A DNA stretch of 64,000 bases from contig JAYULM010000092.1 in assembly GCA_043763605.1 (NCBI GenBank), positions 3,764 to 67,763 on the forward strand. The letters are read 5' to 3'. The DNA is from JACMIU01 sp043763605 (GTDB lineage: Bacteria > Armatimonadota > Armatimonadia > Armatimonadales > Armatimonadaceae). The translations under genes and the position numbers were made by a program. Every line of letters begins with the position of its first letter. Position 1 is the first letter of the stretch. Under the pieces are notes generated by a model. It had not been told where the DNA came from. It saw nothing but the letters and a program-made list of their open reading frames with translations, and searched no databases. Of the stretch, positions 26,002 to 33,934 are shown piece after piece.

Positions 26002-27731
26002 CGGGATACCTCCTTAAGGCTCGAACCGACTTTGCGCGAGATAGTGAATGCGGCGTCGATGCCGTCGCCTATACCGAACGCGGAGATAGTGGATTCGGAT
26101 GAGTCGGGAACCACAGCGGCCACCCAGCCGAGGAAAACCTCGTGCCATTTGGCGTTGTGTCGTGCAGCGGTGCGGTTACGGACAAAGTCTTTGACTTCCT
26201 GAGGGGGGTCCTCATCGTCGCGCCGCTCGAACCAGATGGACGGGTCTATCAAAAGCCAGAACCGACCGACGCGATGATCCAACCGAATGCGGATAGCCTC
26301 CGCCCATTGGTAGCGTGCGACGCCGACTTGCCCGATCAGTTGCCCCCCCGTTGCAGCCCGAAGTTGATTGAAAACGGGGTCCTTTGAACGCTTCGGGTCC
26401 ACCATGATCATGTAATCAGGACCGCGGCGTTCCACTAGGAATGGGCGCTCACGCCGAAGTGCTGCGGTGAGTGCGTCGTAGAGCAACCCGTGCTCTGCCG
26501 ATTCAAAACTGAGTCGTGCCTCCTCGACAGGGTGCAAGTCGAAACTATCTATGTGGTGCCCGCCGAACGCTTTCCTCACCTCCGCGTCCTTACCGAAACA
26601 AATTACCCCTTGGGTGCGACGAACAGCGATGACTTGGTTCCCCGCCGCCTGTACTGCTTCGCGCACCTGCTTCGTCCCCCCTATTTTGCACCGCACTAGA
26701 CGGCACACTGTCGGAGACGCGGTAATGGGAAGGGCATTCAGACGTATGACTGGGGTGGTACCTGTAAGTGCGGGGAGTGGTGCGGGCGTGAGCCGCTCGG
26801 GTTTCCTCCCGATATAGTCGAGCCGTTCCAGCGGAATATCTGGTGTCTGGCTTACAACGTCACCGAGCAACTCGTCGAATGTGTCCACCTCCACTATATG
26901 CGCGTCGACGCCCGCCGAACTAGCACGTTCAATCAACTCTTTTACTTTTGGGAGGACAGGGGTATTCGGTCGTGCGAACCAGAACAGCCCATTCGGGTAC
27001 CCACGCCCGCCGTCAATGGCTTGCTCCAACGCTTCCATGATCGAATGATCCCGACCAGAGTAGCCGCAAACCGCTAATCCGAACCGCTTACATCCCTCAA
27101 CGAGGCCATACCGCATGGTTTCGTCCTGCTTCTGTAACTCGCTGGTGGTGTTTTTTAAGCGCCGCGAGCGAAAGTCCCCGTGCATCTTCACGACGAGTGG
27201 AAATCGTCCCTCATTCATCGCCTCGACGGCGCGACTCGGCTCGCCCAGATCGGCCAACACCAAATCGCCGCTACTCCTATGAAGGGGTAGAAAGGCGTCC
27301 TCTATCATCGTGTCAAAATTGGTAGTCCAAACCATACGAGCCTTGTCCTCCTTGAGTAGGATGGCCAACGCCCTGTGTCCGAAGGACGGTTCGCCGACCT
27401 TGATCATCCTGTTGATGTAGTTGCGTCGGTCGGCCTCGGCGGGATAGGATTCCTCGAAGTAGTGGGAATACTCCGCTTCCCCGTCGAAAGGCGGGTATCC
27501 GCCCGCTTCGTCGAAATATGCCTGTATTTTAGCCTTGAAGTTCTCATCGGCGAGTGAGGGACAAGACTGAATCGCCACGCGCTTTTTCGAGCAGTAGATG
27601 GCACGTTTGAACTCCCAGATCATGCTGTAGGCGGTAATGATCCCCGCTGACGCGGAAGCCCCCGCACCCAAAAACCACATCACCGTCGGTGCGCGGAGTG
27701 CGTATACTCGCAGGAACTGGTCAATCTTCAT
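25998..27731 (-). CDS. SIR2-APAZ effector subunit of SPARSA
   Basis: A 577-residue protein. The N-terminal SIR2 NADase domain has FLGAGASASAG (residues 20-30), VWTTNFDTMIEDA and VVKMHGDF with the catalytic Asn and His, then VCGYSGRDHSIMEAL. The C-terminal ~280 residues are the APAZ region that mimics Argonaute N-L1-L2 domains and binds the short pAgo. Start ATG 27731 (MKIDQFLRVYALRAPTVMWFLGAG) matches where the family begins; an upstream frame to 27818 has no support. Known SPARSA systems deplete NAD+ and kill invaded cells. Confidence 0.9.
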   Translation of the reverse strand: MKIDQFLRVYALRAPTVMWFLGAGASASAGIITAYSMIWEFKRAIYCSKKRVAIQSCPSLADENFKAKIQAYFDEAGGYPPFDGEAEYSHYFEESYPAEADRRNYINRMIKVGEPSFGHRALAILLKEDKARMVWTTNFDTMIEDAFLPLHRSSGDLVLADLGEPSRAVEAMNEGRFPLVVKMHGDFRSRRLKNTTSELQKQDETMRYGLVEGCKRFGLAVCGYSGRDHSIMEALEQAIDGGRGYPNGLFWFARPNTPVLPKVKELIERASSAGVDAHIVEVDTFDELLGDVVSQTPDIPLERLDYIGRKPERLTPAPLPALTGTTPVIRLNALPITASPTVCRLVRCKIGGTKQVREAVQAAGNQVIAVRRTQGVICFGKDAEVRKAFGGHHIDSFDLHPVEEARLSFESAEHGLLYDALTAALRRERPFLVERRGPDYMIMVDPKRSKDPVFNQLRAATGGQLIGQVGVARYQWAEAIRIRLDHRVGRFWLLIDPSIWFERRDDEDPPQEVKDFVRNRTAARHNAKWHEVFLGWVAAVVPDSSESTISAFGIGDGIDAAFTISRKVGSSLKEVSR

Positions 27732-28237
27732 AATTCTGCTGGTCCCATCGCATGTTGCGGTTTCACGGAGGTGCTCACAAAAGTGTTCCGAAGAATTTGT
27801 GGCATCTCGATCAGTCAACGTTGTTACTACGGGGGATACGTGCGTTGCGGAAAGGCAGAGGGCATCCCATCTTCAACAAGGTAGACGGGTCCAGTCCATT
27901 AAAAGCGTCGCTCAAATGCAATTTTTTAGTATTTGGGTCGGACAAATCGATCACAGGCACTTTGAACTAATTACGCCCCGACGTAGGCCTGCTCACGCAG
28001 ATCGTACGACGGGGCGCAATCAATACTCTTCGGGATCAACGACGCGCGGTAATCGTTTCGCTACCGCTCGCGAGGGACAGCCTTCGACCCAGTCCTATAC
28101 GGTGTCGAATCGAGCAACGCCAGAGAACTTAAAGTAATTTTTCTAGCTGGTTAGAGTTCCACCGAAAGCCCCAAAAAATGCGGAAATTTTTGACACCCGA
28201 CTATAAGGCATATGAAGCGGTGCTACCGCTTCGGGTC
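27732..28237. other. Gap upstream of SPARSA with 30-bp repeat copy 2
   Basis: This 506-bp stretch should hold the SPARSA promoter. No gene with a ribosome-binding site or family match was found. The second copy of the 30-bp repeat is at 28182-28211. Confidence 0.45.
28182..28211 (+). repeat. 30-bp direct repeat, copy 2
   Basis: Identical to 14456-14485 in sequence and orientation, located 27 bases beyond the 3' end of parB. Confidence 0.9.
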
Positions 28238-29533
28238 TTAGCAAAGGTCACTAACCAAATCCCGAATCTTGATGACCAACTCGTTACGCCACCTGTATAG
28301 GCGTGCCCGTGTTTTCATGTCAGGCGGTAATACTTCAGCTTCCAGCAGATTCACTACCCGACTTAGCGCGCTCATCACAATGCCGTCGTCCTCGTTCGCC
28401 TGTTGTGATTCCCCCGCCGTTTCGTGGCGCGGCTCTTTATCGGTAGCGAATACCGCATCACTCGCGACGGGCAGGGTTGCGTCTGCATCATATAATTCTG
28501 CCTTCACCTCCGCCGTGTTCTCACGTGAGAACAAGTCCGTCGAAGTCTCCTGACCGACATCCGCTACAGGTGCATCGCCATCCACACCCTCATCTCCCAA
28601 GCCGTCATCCCAGTCTATCTCGTCCAGTTCTTCCGCAGGGGAAGGCTCAGACCGACGGGCGACGGTAGGCGATGTGGACTTAGATTCGGTGTCCGTGTTC
28701 TCACGTGAGAACACCCTCCGCTCAGCAACGGGTGCCTTCCCCGAATCGTGACGCTGTTCTGAAACCTGGCTACGTTCCGATTCGGTGGCATTCTGCTCCG
28801 CCATTAAGCGCAGACGGCGTTCTACTTCACGCACGCTCAAACGCTCTCGAACGAGAGTTCCCAGTAGATTGTTGCGATGCCTGTCGTCAATCCCCTTTGC
28901 TTGCAGAACGCGGACGGCGTGAGATTCAAGTTCAGGGTGCTCCGAAAGGAGGCTCCGCACGTAAAGGGATGCGGTGCTTAGCGTGAGGCGCCCCTGCACC
29001 CAGGTCGCGCTCTCACCGATTGCTTTAGCCAACTCACGCACTGTGAGGCCCGATACCTCCTTATACCGTGCGACACCGTCGGCCTCTTCCAAAGGCGATA
29101 AGTCTGCACGATGGTGGTTTTCGACCAGGGCCATCGCCGCCGACTCAGCGTCCGTGACGTGATGCACCGTGCCCGCTATCGACTTCCAGCCCAGGTGTTT
29201 TACTGCAAGCCAGCGACGCTCTCCGCAGATGATTCTGTATGTGTGCCCGTCCCCAGGGCGGACGGCGATGGGGTGTAACAAGCCATTCGACTTTATAGTC
29301 TCTGCAAGGGATTGTACTTCGTCATCTTTGATGATTTTGCGGGGCTGGTTTGGGTCCCGCACTATCAGTTCCATCGATAGCGTAAGAACGGTTGCCGTCC
29401 CTTCATGCTTGACAGAAGCGGCGTCCGCGTCCTTCTCTACCATACCGTCGCCGATTGTATGCTCGCCTTCTGCGAACGGAGCGGACGCATCACCCTCAGT
29501 TACGAGCGCGGGGTCGTTTTCGTTATTCATCAT
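28238..29533 (-). CDS. parB: ParB/Spo0J-family partition protein
   Basis: A 431-residue ParB. The N-terminal CTPase/nuclease-like domain has RDPNQPRKIIKDDEVQSLAETIKSNGLLHPIAVRP and the box II motif CGERRWLAVK. The HTH domain follows (ALVENHHRADLSPLEEADGVARYKEVSGLTVRELAKAIGESATWVQGRLTL). A long acidic middle region precedes a C-terminal segment (VVNLLEAEVLPPDMKTRARLYRWRNELV). GGAAGG precedes ATG 29533. No ParA is adjacent. Two perfect CACGTG-centred palindromes lie inside the gene and may be its own parS sites. It lies 143 bases downstream of an XRE gene on the same strand. Confidence 0.92.
   Translation of the reverse strand: MMNNENDPALVTEGDASAPFAEGEHTIGDGMVEKDADAASVKHEGTATVLTLSMELIVRDPNQPRKIIKDDEVQSLAETIKSNGLLHPIAVRPGDGHTYRIICGERRWLAVKHLGWKSIAGTVHHVTDAESAAMALVENHHRADLSPLEEADGVARYKEVSGLTVRELAKAIGESATWVQGRLTLSTASLYVRSLLSEHPELESHAVRVLQAKGIDDRHRNNLLGTLVRERLSVREVERRLRLMAEQNATESERSQVSEQRHDSGKAPVAERRVFSRENTDTESKSTSPTVARRSEPSPAEELDEIDWDDGLGDEGVDGDAPVADVGQETSTDLFSRENTAEVKAELYDADATLPVASDAVFATDKEPRHETAGESQQANEDDGIVMSALSRVVNLLEAEVLPPDMKTRARLYRWRNELVIKIRDLVSDLC
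28516..28533. promoter_or_regulatory. parS-like palindrome 1
   Basis: An 18-bp perfect palindrome, TGTTCTCACGTGAGAACA, inside parB. It shares the CACGTG centre and overall form of the chromosomal parS consensus TGTTTCACGTGAAACA, with one extra base pair per arm. Confidence 0.62.
28695..28714. promoter_or_regulatory. parS-like palindrome 2
   Basis: A 20-bp perfect palindrome with the same 18-bp core as the site at 28516-28533, 179 bases away and also inside parB. In both places it encodes FSRENT in the protein. Confidence 0.62.
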
Positions 29534-29676
29534 CTACCCTTCCAATAAACCACAAGATATGTGCTATATTACCACATTCGGTGTGGCGTAAACGTCGGGG
29601 TAGGTGCTTCCTGTCGCGAAGCGATACGGGTACAGGGGGGACTGCGCTTGGCAGTTGGCGATGAAAAGGTAGCGAG

Positions 29677-30255
29677 CTACTCTTCGTGTGCTTCTACCGC
29701 AACCGATAGCGCAGGGTCCTTCTTTGAAACCTCCGTCGCCCATCGGAACATCAGAAACTTGCGTAACTCGGTAGCGTTCGGGGACGACGCATCGTCATGA
29801 ACGATGAATTCGTCTGGCGAGAGTGCATGGTCATGAAAGGTGAAATCCGCTCCGAGTTGCTCTACGGTATCACCGTCTCGTTGCGCAGGGTCGGGGGCGT
29901 CGATCGTGCCCCGCATGTCTTCGACCGCTTTATTGATCAACCGAACAAGCATGAGAGTGCGAACGCGGCCTGGGTAAAGGTCCCATACCCCCTGAAGAAT
30001 ACGCAGAGCTTTCATATCGTCCAAGACCGCTCGCTGTGTTTCGGCCTCCTCGCCAAATAAAAACCCGACGGTACAGTTCAGGACGGTTGCGAGGCTGGGG
30101 AGATCGGCCAGAGGCACCGCGTTGCGCCCCGCCTCGTAGTCGGCATAGGTCGCGCGTGGAATACCCATCCCATCTGCGACCTGTTGCTGGGTCATTCGCA
30201 ATTCGCCCCGCCGCGCCCTAATGCGTTCCACCAGCCTTTTCTTTGCGTCGCTCAT
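29677..30255 (-). CDS. XRE-family helix-turn-helix regulator
   Basis: A 192-residue protein with an N-terminal Cro/CI-type HTH (LVERIRARRGELRMTQQQVADGMGIPRATYADYEAGRNAVPLADLPSLATVLNCTVGFLFGEE) and an unassigned C-terminal region of about 120 residues. Start ATG 30255 (MSDAKKRL) is chosen; an upstream frame to 30372 reads a Cys-rich non-homologous segment. A TATACT box lies 13 bases upstream, so the leader is very short. It is divergent from the serine recombinase at 30538 and precedes parB, so it may control both. Confidence 0.85.
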   Translation of the reverse strand: MSDAKKRLVERIRARRGELRMTQQQVADGMGIPRATYADYEAGRNAVPLADLPSLATVLNCTVGFLFGEEAETQRAVLDDMKALRILQGVWDLYPGRVRTLMLVRLINKAVEDMRGTIDAPDPAQRDGDTVEQLGADFTFHDHALSPDEFIVHDDASSPNATELRKFLMFRWATEVSKKDPALSVAVEAHEE

Positions 30256-30537
30256 CGAACACGAGTATAGCACGCACCAGCACGGGAGCAACTCGGTGCA
30301 AACGCGCAAAAAATAAATCCATAAATGTCGCGAAGAACCAGGGTGTGTAGTGGCAGAGCAAGAAGACGGCAATGGCGCAACGAAAAAGCGACTGCGTTAG
30401 CCCGCACGCGCTATTTAGGTCGGATCGAAAGCTCATGACAAACGTAATTTGCTGGTAGCAGAACGCGTTGTTGATAGCATTTGACAACTTACAGTATACG
30501 CGATACCATGGCGGGCGATCATCGGGAGATTGACAAT
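30256..30537. other. Divergent promoter region XRE / recombinase
   Basis: On the plus strand TTGACA (30481-30486), a 17-base spacer and TACCAT (30504-30509) form a plausible sigma-70 promoter for the recombinase; a GGGAG site follows before ATG 30538. On the minus strand a TATACT box serves the XRE gene. No gene is seen. Confidence 0.5.
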
Positions 30538-32619
30538 ATGCAAGGTAATCAAGGGTTCCCAGTCGGGGGACAGTTCGGCGGCGGCGGGGGTATCGGTGGC
30601 TTCGCGGGCGGCTATGGCGCGGGTTATAGCGGCGGGGGCGAGCCGTTCGGACGCTCGTCCGCTTACCCGCCGTACGTCTACGAGATGCTCATGCCTGGCG
30701 AGACGGTGGGATACCCTCGCAAAAGCACGGTGACCGAACGTGCCGAAAAGAGCATCGAGGACCAGAGCGAGGAGATCAAGGACATCGCGCGGGCGAATAG
30801 GATTCCGCTCACGGACGAGGACATCTGGGCGGAAGTCGTCGGGCACGGCGGCGACGAGTTTTGGAGGGGCGGCGGCGGCACGGGGCTGGCGGGCGACCCG
30901 TACTCTCAGGAACGACACCGCCCGACGCTGACCCGTATCATGCAGGCGATCCTCGATCGCCAGAAGAAGGCTATTGTAGTTTGGAGTCAGGACCGATTGT
31001 GGCGAGACGTAGAAATCTGCGACCGCCTCATCAAATTCTGCCTCGACTACGGCATCCGCCTGTACGATCGTAACGGACTCGTTGACATCTACACGCCCGA
31101 GGGGCGTTCGTCCGTCAGGAACAACGCCATCGCGTCACAGCACTACCGCGAGATATGTTCGGTGCGCAGCCCCATCGGGATCAAACGGTCGGGGGCAAAG
31201 GGCGTCGTCGTGACGGACTCGAACACGCTCGGTTTCCGTTCGGGCGGCCGCTATTCGCGCCAGGTCGTTCACGCCTCCGACGAGCAGGAGGTGGTGCGCC
31301 GCATTTTCCGTATGTACTACTACGGCGAGGAGCGTGACGGGACAGTATACGGACCGATGAGTTCCGCTCAGATCGCGGGGCAACTGATGAAGGAGGGCTA
31401 CCAGTGGACGCCCGACCTGCACGAAAAACGTGGTAAGAAGCGCAACGAACACACGCGTGACCTGATCTACGACTGGCAGATCAACCGCGTCCTGTCGGAC
31501 ATGCGCTACGTCGGCATTCAGCAACGCGAGGATAAGCAGGAAGGGCGGGTAGACCGCTGGACTTGCCCCGCATACCTGCTCCCCGACGGGGGCACGGTCG
31601 TTGACCCCGTGCTGTTCGAGAGGGTGCAGGAAAAGATCAATTCTCAGAAGCGGACGGGCGGCGCGGGGCGGGCGAAACATACTATGACGGGGCTTTTGCG
31701 GTGCGGCGTCTGCGGTCAGGGACTGACGCAGTCCACCGCCGTCGTCAAAACTAAAGGTGAGAACGGTAAAGTCGAGAGGTACTCCTACCCGTACTGGCGC
31801 ATCGTCCGCTCGGAGGGGTGGTGTTGGTGTACGCACGAGATGCCAGGGGTTCGCACCGACGCGCTGGACTGCTATCTCGACGAAGTGCTTGCCCCGTTGA
31901 TTCTGGCTGAACTGCGCGAGCGGATGGAGGACACGGCCGCGCACCCGCTCAAGGTGGAACAAGCCCGCGTCGCCCGTGAACTGCGCGAGGTGGAACACAA
32001 ACTCCAGAACGACCTCAAGGGCTACGTCGGCAAAGTCTCCCCCGAACTCCTCGGTCAGATGGAGCAAGACCTCAGAGGCAGGGCACACGATCTGCGCCGC
32101 GATGCGGGGGCGATCGAGACGCGGCTACGCGAGATGGAGACGGGTCATTTCCAGAAAGGTTTGGAAGACCTGCCTGACCTGACGCCCGAAGCGCGGCGCG
32201 ACTTGATCCGCTCGGTGATCCGTTGGGCGGCGGTCGTGCCGTGCGACGAACCGCTCCCCAAAGGGCGTATGAGAGCGAAGCGCGACGCGAACGGTCTACT
32301 GCCTCCCGTGCGGACGGGGTACGTGCTGTTTTTGACCGCGTTTGGGACGTACCACACCGCCGTGACGGAGCGATTACACACGGGCACCGCGGGTCAGCGG
32401 ACGATGGGTCTGCGACCAGCCCGCGCCGACGAGGTGCTGGGGACAGTCATGGACCTGCCCGACCCCGACTGTTTCGTGGCGGGGCTGAAGCGCGCATATG
32501 ACGGGCGCAAGTACGAGTACAACCCGTTTGAGTTGATGCCAGGGTTCACACCCAAGGGAAGCAGTCCCGCGCCCGTCGCCGAGTTCGGGGCGGACTGGAC
32601 AACAGAACCGATGGAGTAG
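30538..32619 (+). CDS. Large serine recombinase 1 (Gly-rich N-terminus)
   Basis: A 693-residue large serine recombinase. Residues about 1-40 are glycine-rich low complexity, unusual in front of a resolvase domain. The catalytic domain starts at VGYPRKSTVTER with nucleophile Ser63, and has IVVWSQDRLWRD. The recombinase domain covers EQEVVRRIFRMYYYGEER...SAQIAGQLMKEGYQW...INRVLSDMRYVG. A zinc ribbon (GLLRCGVCGQGL...CWCTHE) and a coiled coil (KVEQARVARELREVEHKLQND) follow. GGGAG upstream supports ATG 30538; ATG 30508 is an alternative. It lies mid-element, 20 kb from either end, so it is unlikely to be the integrase for the mapped ends and may mark an inner, older element. Confidence 0.88.
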   Translation: MQGNQGFPVGGQFGGGGGIGGFAGGYGAGYSGGGEPFGRSSAYPPYVYEMLMPGETVGYPRKSTVTERAEKSIEDQSEEIKDIARANRIPLTDEDIWAEVVGHGGDEFWRGGGGTGLAGDPYSQERHRPTLTRIMQAILDRQKKAIVVWSQDRLWRDVEICDRLIKFCLDYGIRLYDRNGLVDIYTPEGRSSVRNNAIASQHYREICSVRSPIGIKRSGAKGVVVTDSNTLGFRSGGRYSRQVVHASDEQEVVRRIFRMYYYGEERDGTVYGPMSSAQIAGQLMKEGYQWTPDLHEKRGKKRNEHTRDLIYDWQINRVLSDMRYVGIQQREDKQEGRVDRWTCPAYLLPDGGTVVDPVLFERVQEKINSQKRTGGAGRAKHTMTGLLRCGVCGQGLTQSTAVVKTKGENGKVERYSYPYWRIVRSEGWCWCTHEMPGVRTDALDCYLDEVLAPLILAELRERMEDTAAHPLKVEQARVARELREVEHKLQNDLKGYVGKVSPELLGQMEQDLRGRAHDLRRDAGAIETRLREMETGHFQKGLEDLPDLTPEARRDLIRSVIRWAAVVPCDEPLPKGRMRAKRDANGLLPPVRTGYVLFLTAFGTYHTAVTERLHTGTAGQRTMGLRPARADEVLGTVMDLPDPDCFVAGLKRAYDGRKYEYNPFELMPGFTPKGSSPAPVAEFGADWTTEPME

Positions 32620-32705
32620 CCATCGCTATTTTTACTATCTAACAAAAACCAAGTGCCGAACAGAAGCCGTCGCTTCCCGATAGTGGCACCAGAAAGAAAG
32701 AGCAA

Positions 32706-33110
32706 ATGAACGACGAGGAATGGGCACGAGTGCTGAAGGCGTACCGCCGCGGACTGGCGGCGGATATGGTCCAGTTTCGGGACGCTACGGGCGGGTGGGG
32801 CGTGATATGGACGGTCCCACCCAACTCCCCCGATGCTCTGGAGCGGGCGGCGCGGCAGATGGTTCGTTGCCGCGCCGTGCGGGTCCGCCACGTGCGGCGG
32901 GGAAGGCTGACTCCGAGGGATAGTCAGGCTTTAGACGTAATTATCGTAACCGAGGCTCCCCCAGTGATCCAAGTCGCTCGATGCCTCACCTCCTCCCGTG
33001 TGGTCGCGGTGGACCATTTCCTCGCCGACCATGGATTGCGAGTCTTGTTGGAGGCGGTTACGGTGCCGCCCCGCCGTACCCCTACATCGCCGTATTCGGG
33101 ATCGACATGA
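32706..33110 (+). CDS. Hypothetical protein, 134 aa
   Basis: I do not recognise this protein. It is basic (many Arg), begins MNDEEWARVLKAYRRGLAADMVQFRDATGG and has no membrane segment. GAAAGAAAGAG precedes ATG 32706. It follows recombinase 1 by 86 bases on the same strand and could be co-transcribed with it. Confidence 0.5.
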   Translation: MNDEEWARVLKAYRRGLAADMVQFRDATGGWGVIWTVPPNSPDALERAARQMVRCRAVRVRHVRRGRLTPRDSQALDVIIVTEAPPVIQVARCLTSSRVVAVDHFLADHGLRVLLEAVTVPPRRTPTSPYSGST

Positions 33111-33265
33111 TTTTCGTGAATCGCTGTGCCATGAAGCAGTCGCGCGGGACGGAGAGGGGGGCAAAAAATTCTTTGTGGGACTTTGTGATGTTCCCCAGAT
33201 TATGCCACGAGAACGGGGTCAGACGCGCACCCGAACAGGAATTCCCGCGTTCTTAGGAGAGATTC

Positions 33266-33814
33266 ATGACTGACTTAAAAAAGACCCTCGGCTTGACGGT
33301 AGGATCACGGTTCTTCGTCGGAGGGCAGTTCCCCACGGCCTCAAAGGAACCGTTCGTGCGGTTGATCGGTGAGGGCGTATTCGCGTGGGACGACCAAGAA
33401 CTCGACTGGCTTCGGGCGTCATATCGAGACGCGACGGAGTATGTGTGCATGGGACGCGACGACGAGGCGGGCGTCATACTCGCCGCAGGGTACCGTACCC
33501 CCGAGTTCGCTCTCGTCGATAGCACCGCAGTAGACGAGGCAGACTGCATGTCCCCCGCTTGCTGGTCTTCCGTGATCTGCCGCGACATCATCGTGCCCGA
33601 ACAGAACGGCTTCGTGTCCCATCACATCGTCCACTACGATTTGTTGGGACGGGAGATCGGTGACGAAGTGGACATGATCGTCGTCACCATGGATGGTCTG
33701 GAGACTTTCAACGAGGCCTGGCACGAGACACTCGAAAGTTCCCGACTCGCTTTGGACGGGCGACGTATGACGGTATTCTACGCGCGAAAGGGGATGGAGG
33801 ATGGGGAAGCATAA
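33266..33814 (+). CDS. Hypothetical protein, 182 aa
   Basis: I do not recognise this protein. It is acidic and soluble with two Trp/Asp-rich stretches (RLIGEGVFAWDDQELDWLRASYRDATEYVCMGRDDEAG; DEVDMIVVTMDGLETFNEAWHETLESSRLALDGRRMTVFYARKG). AGGAGA lies just upstream of ATG 33266, so translation is well supported. It is convergent with the DUF499 gene. Confidence 0.6.
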   Translation: MTDLKKTLGLTVGSRFFVGGQFPTASKEPFVRLIGEGVFAWDDQELDWLRASYRDATEYVCMGRDDEAGVILAAGYRTPEFALVDSTAVDEADCMSPACWSSVICRDIIVPEQNGFVSHHIVHYDLLGREIGDEVDMIVVTMDGLETFNEAWHETLESSRLALDGRRMTVFYARKGMEDGEA

Positions 33815-33934
33815 GATGCGCCCCTCCGAGTTAGAAGGGCTATCATGTAGCCCTTCTCTACTCCAATATGTAGGAGCGTGGTGGTTCTGTCGGATCACCG
33901 ATCACCGTTCCGCTCGCATCTGGGCGGCTTTGGA

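Noticed and set aside
31135..32088. 317-codon minus-strand frame inside recombinase 1
   Set aside because: Antisense shadow of a well-supported recombinase gene with zinc ribbon and coiled coil in the sense frame.
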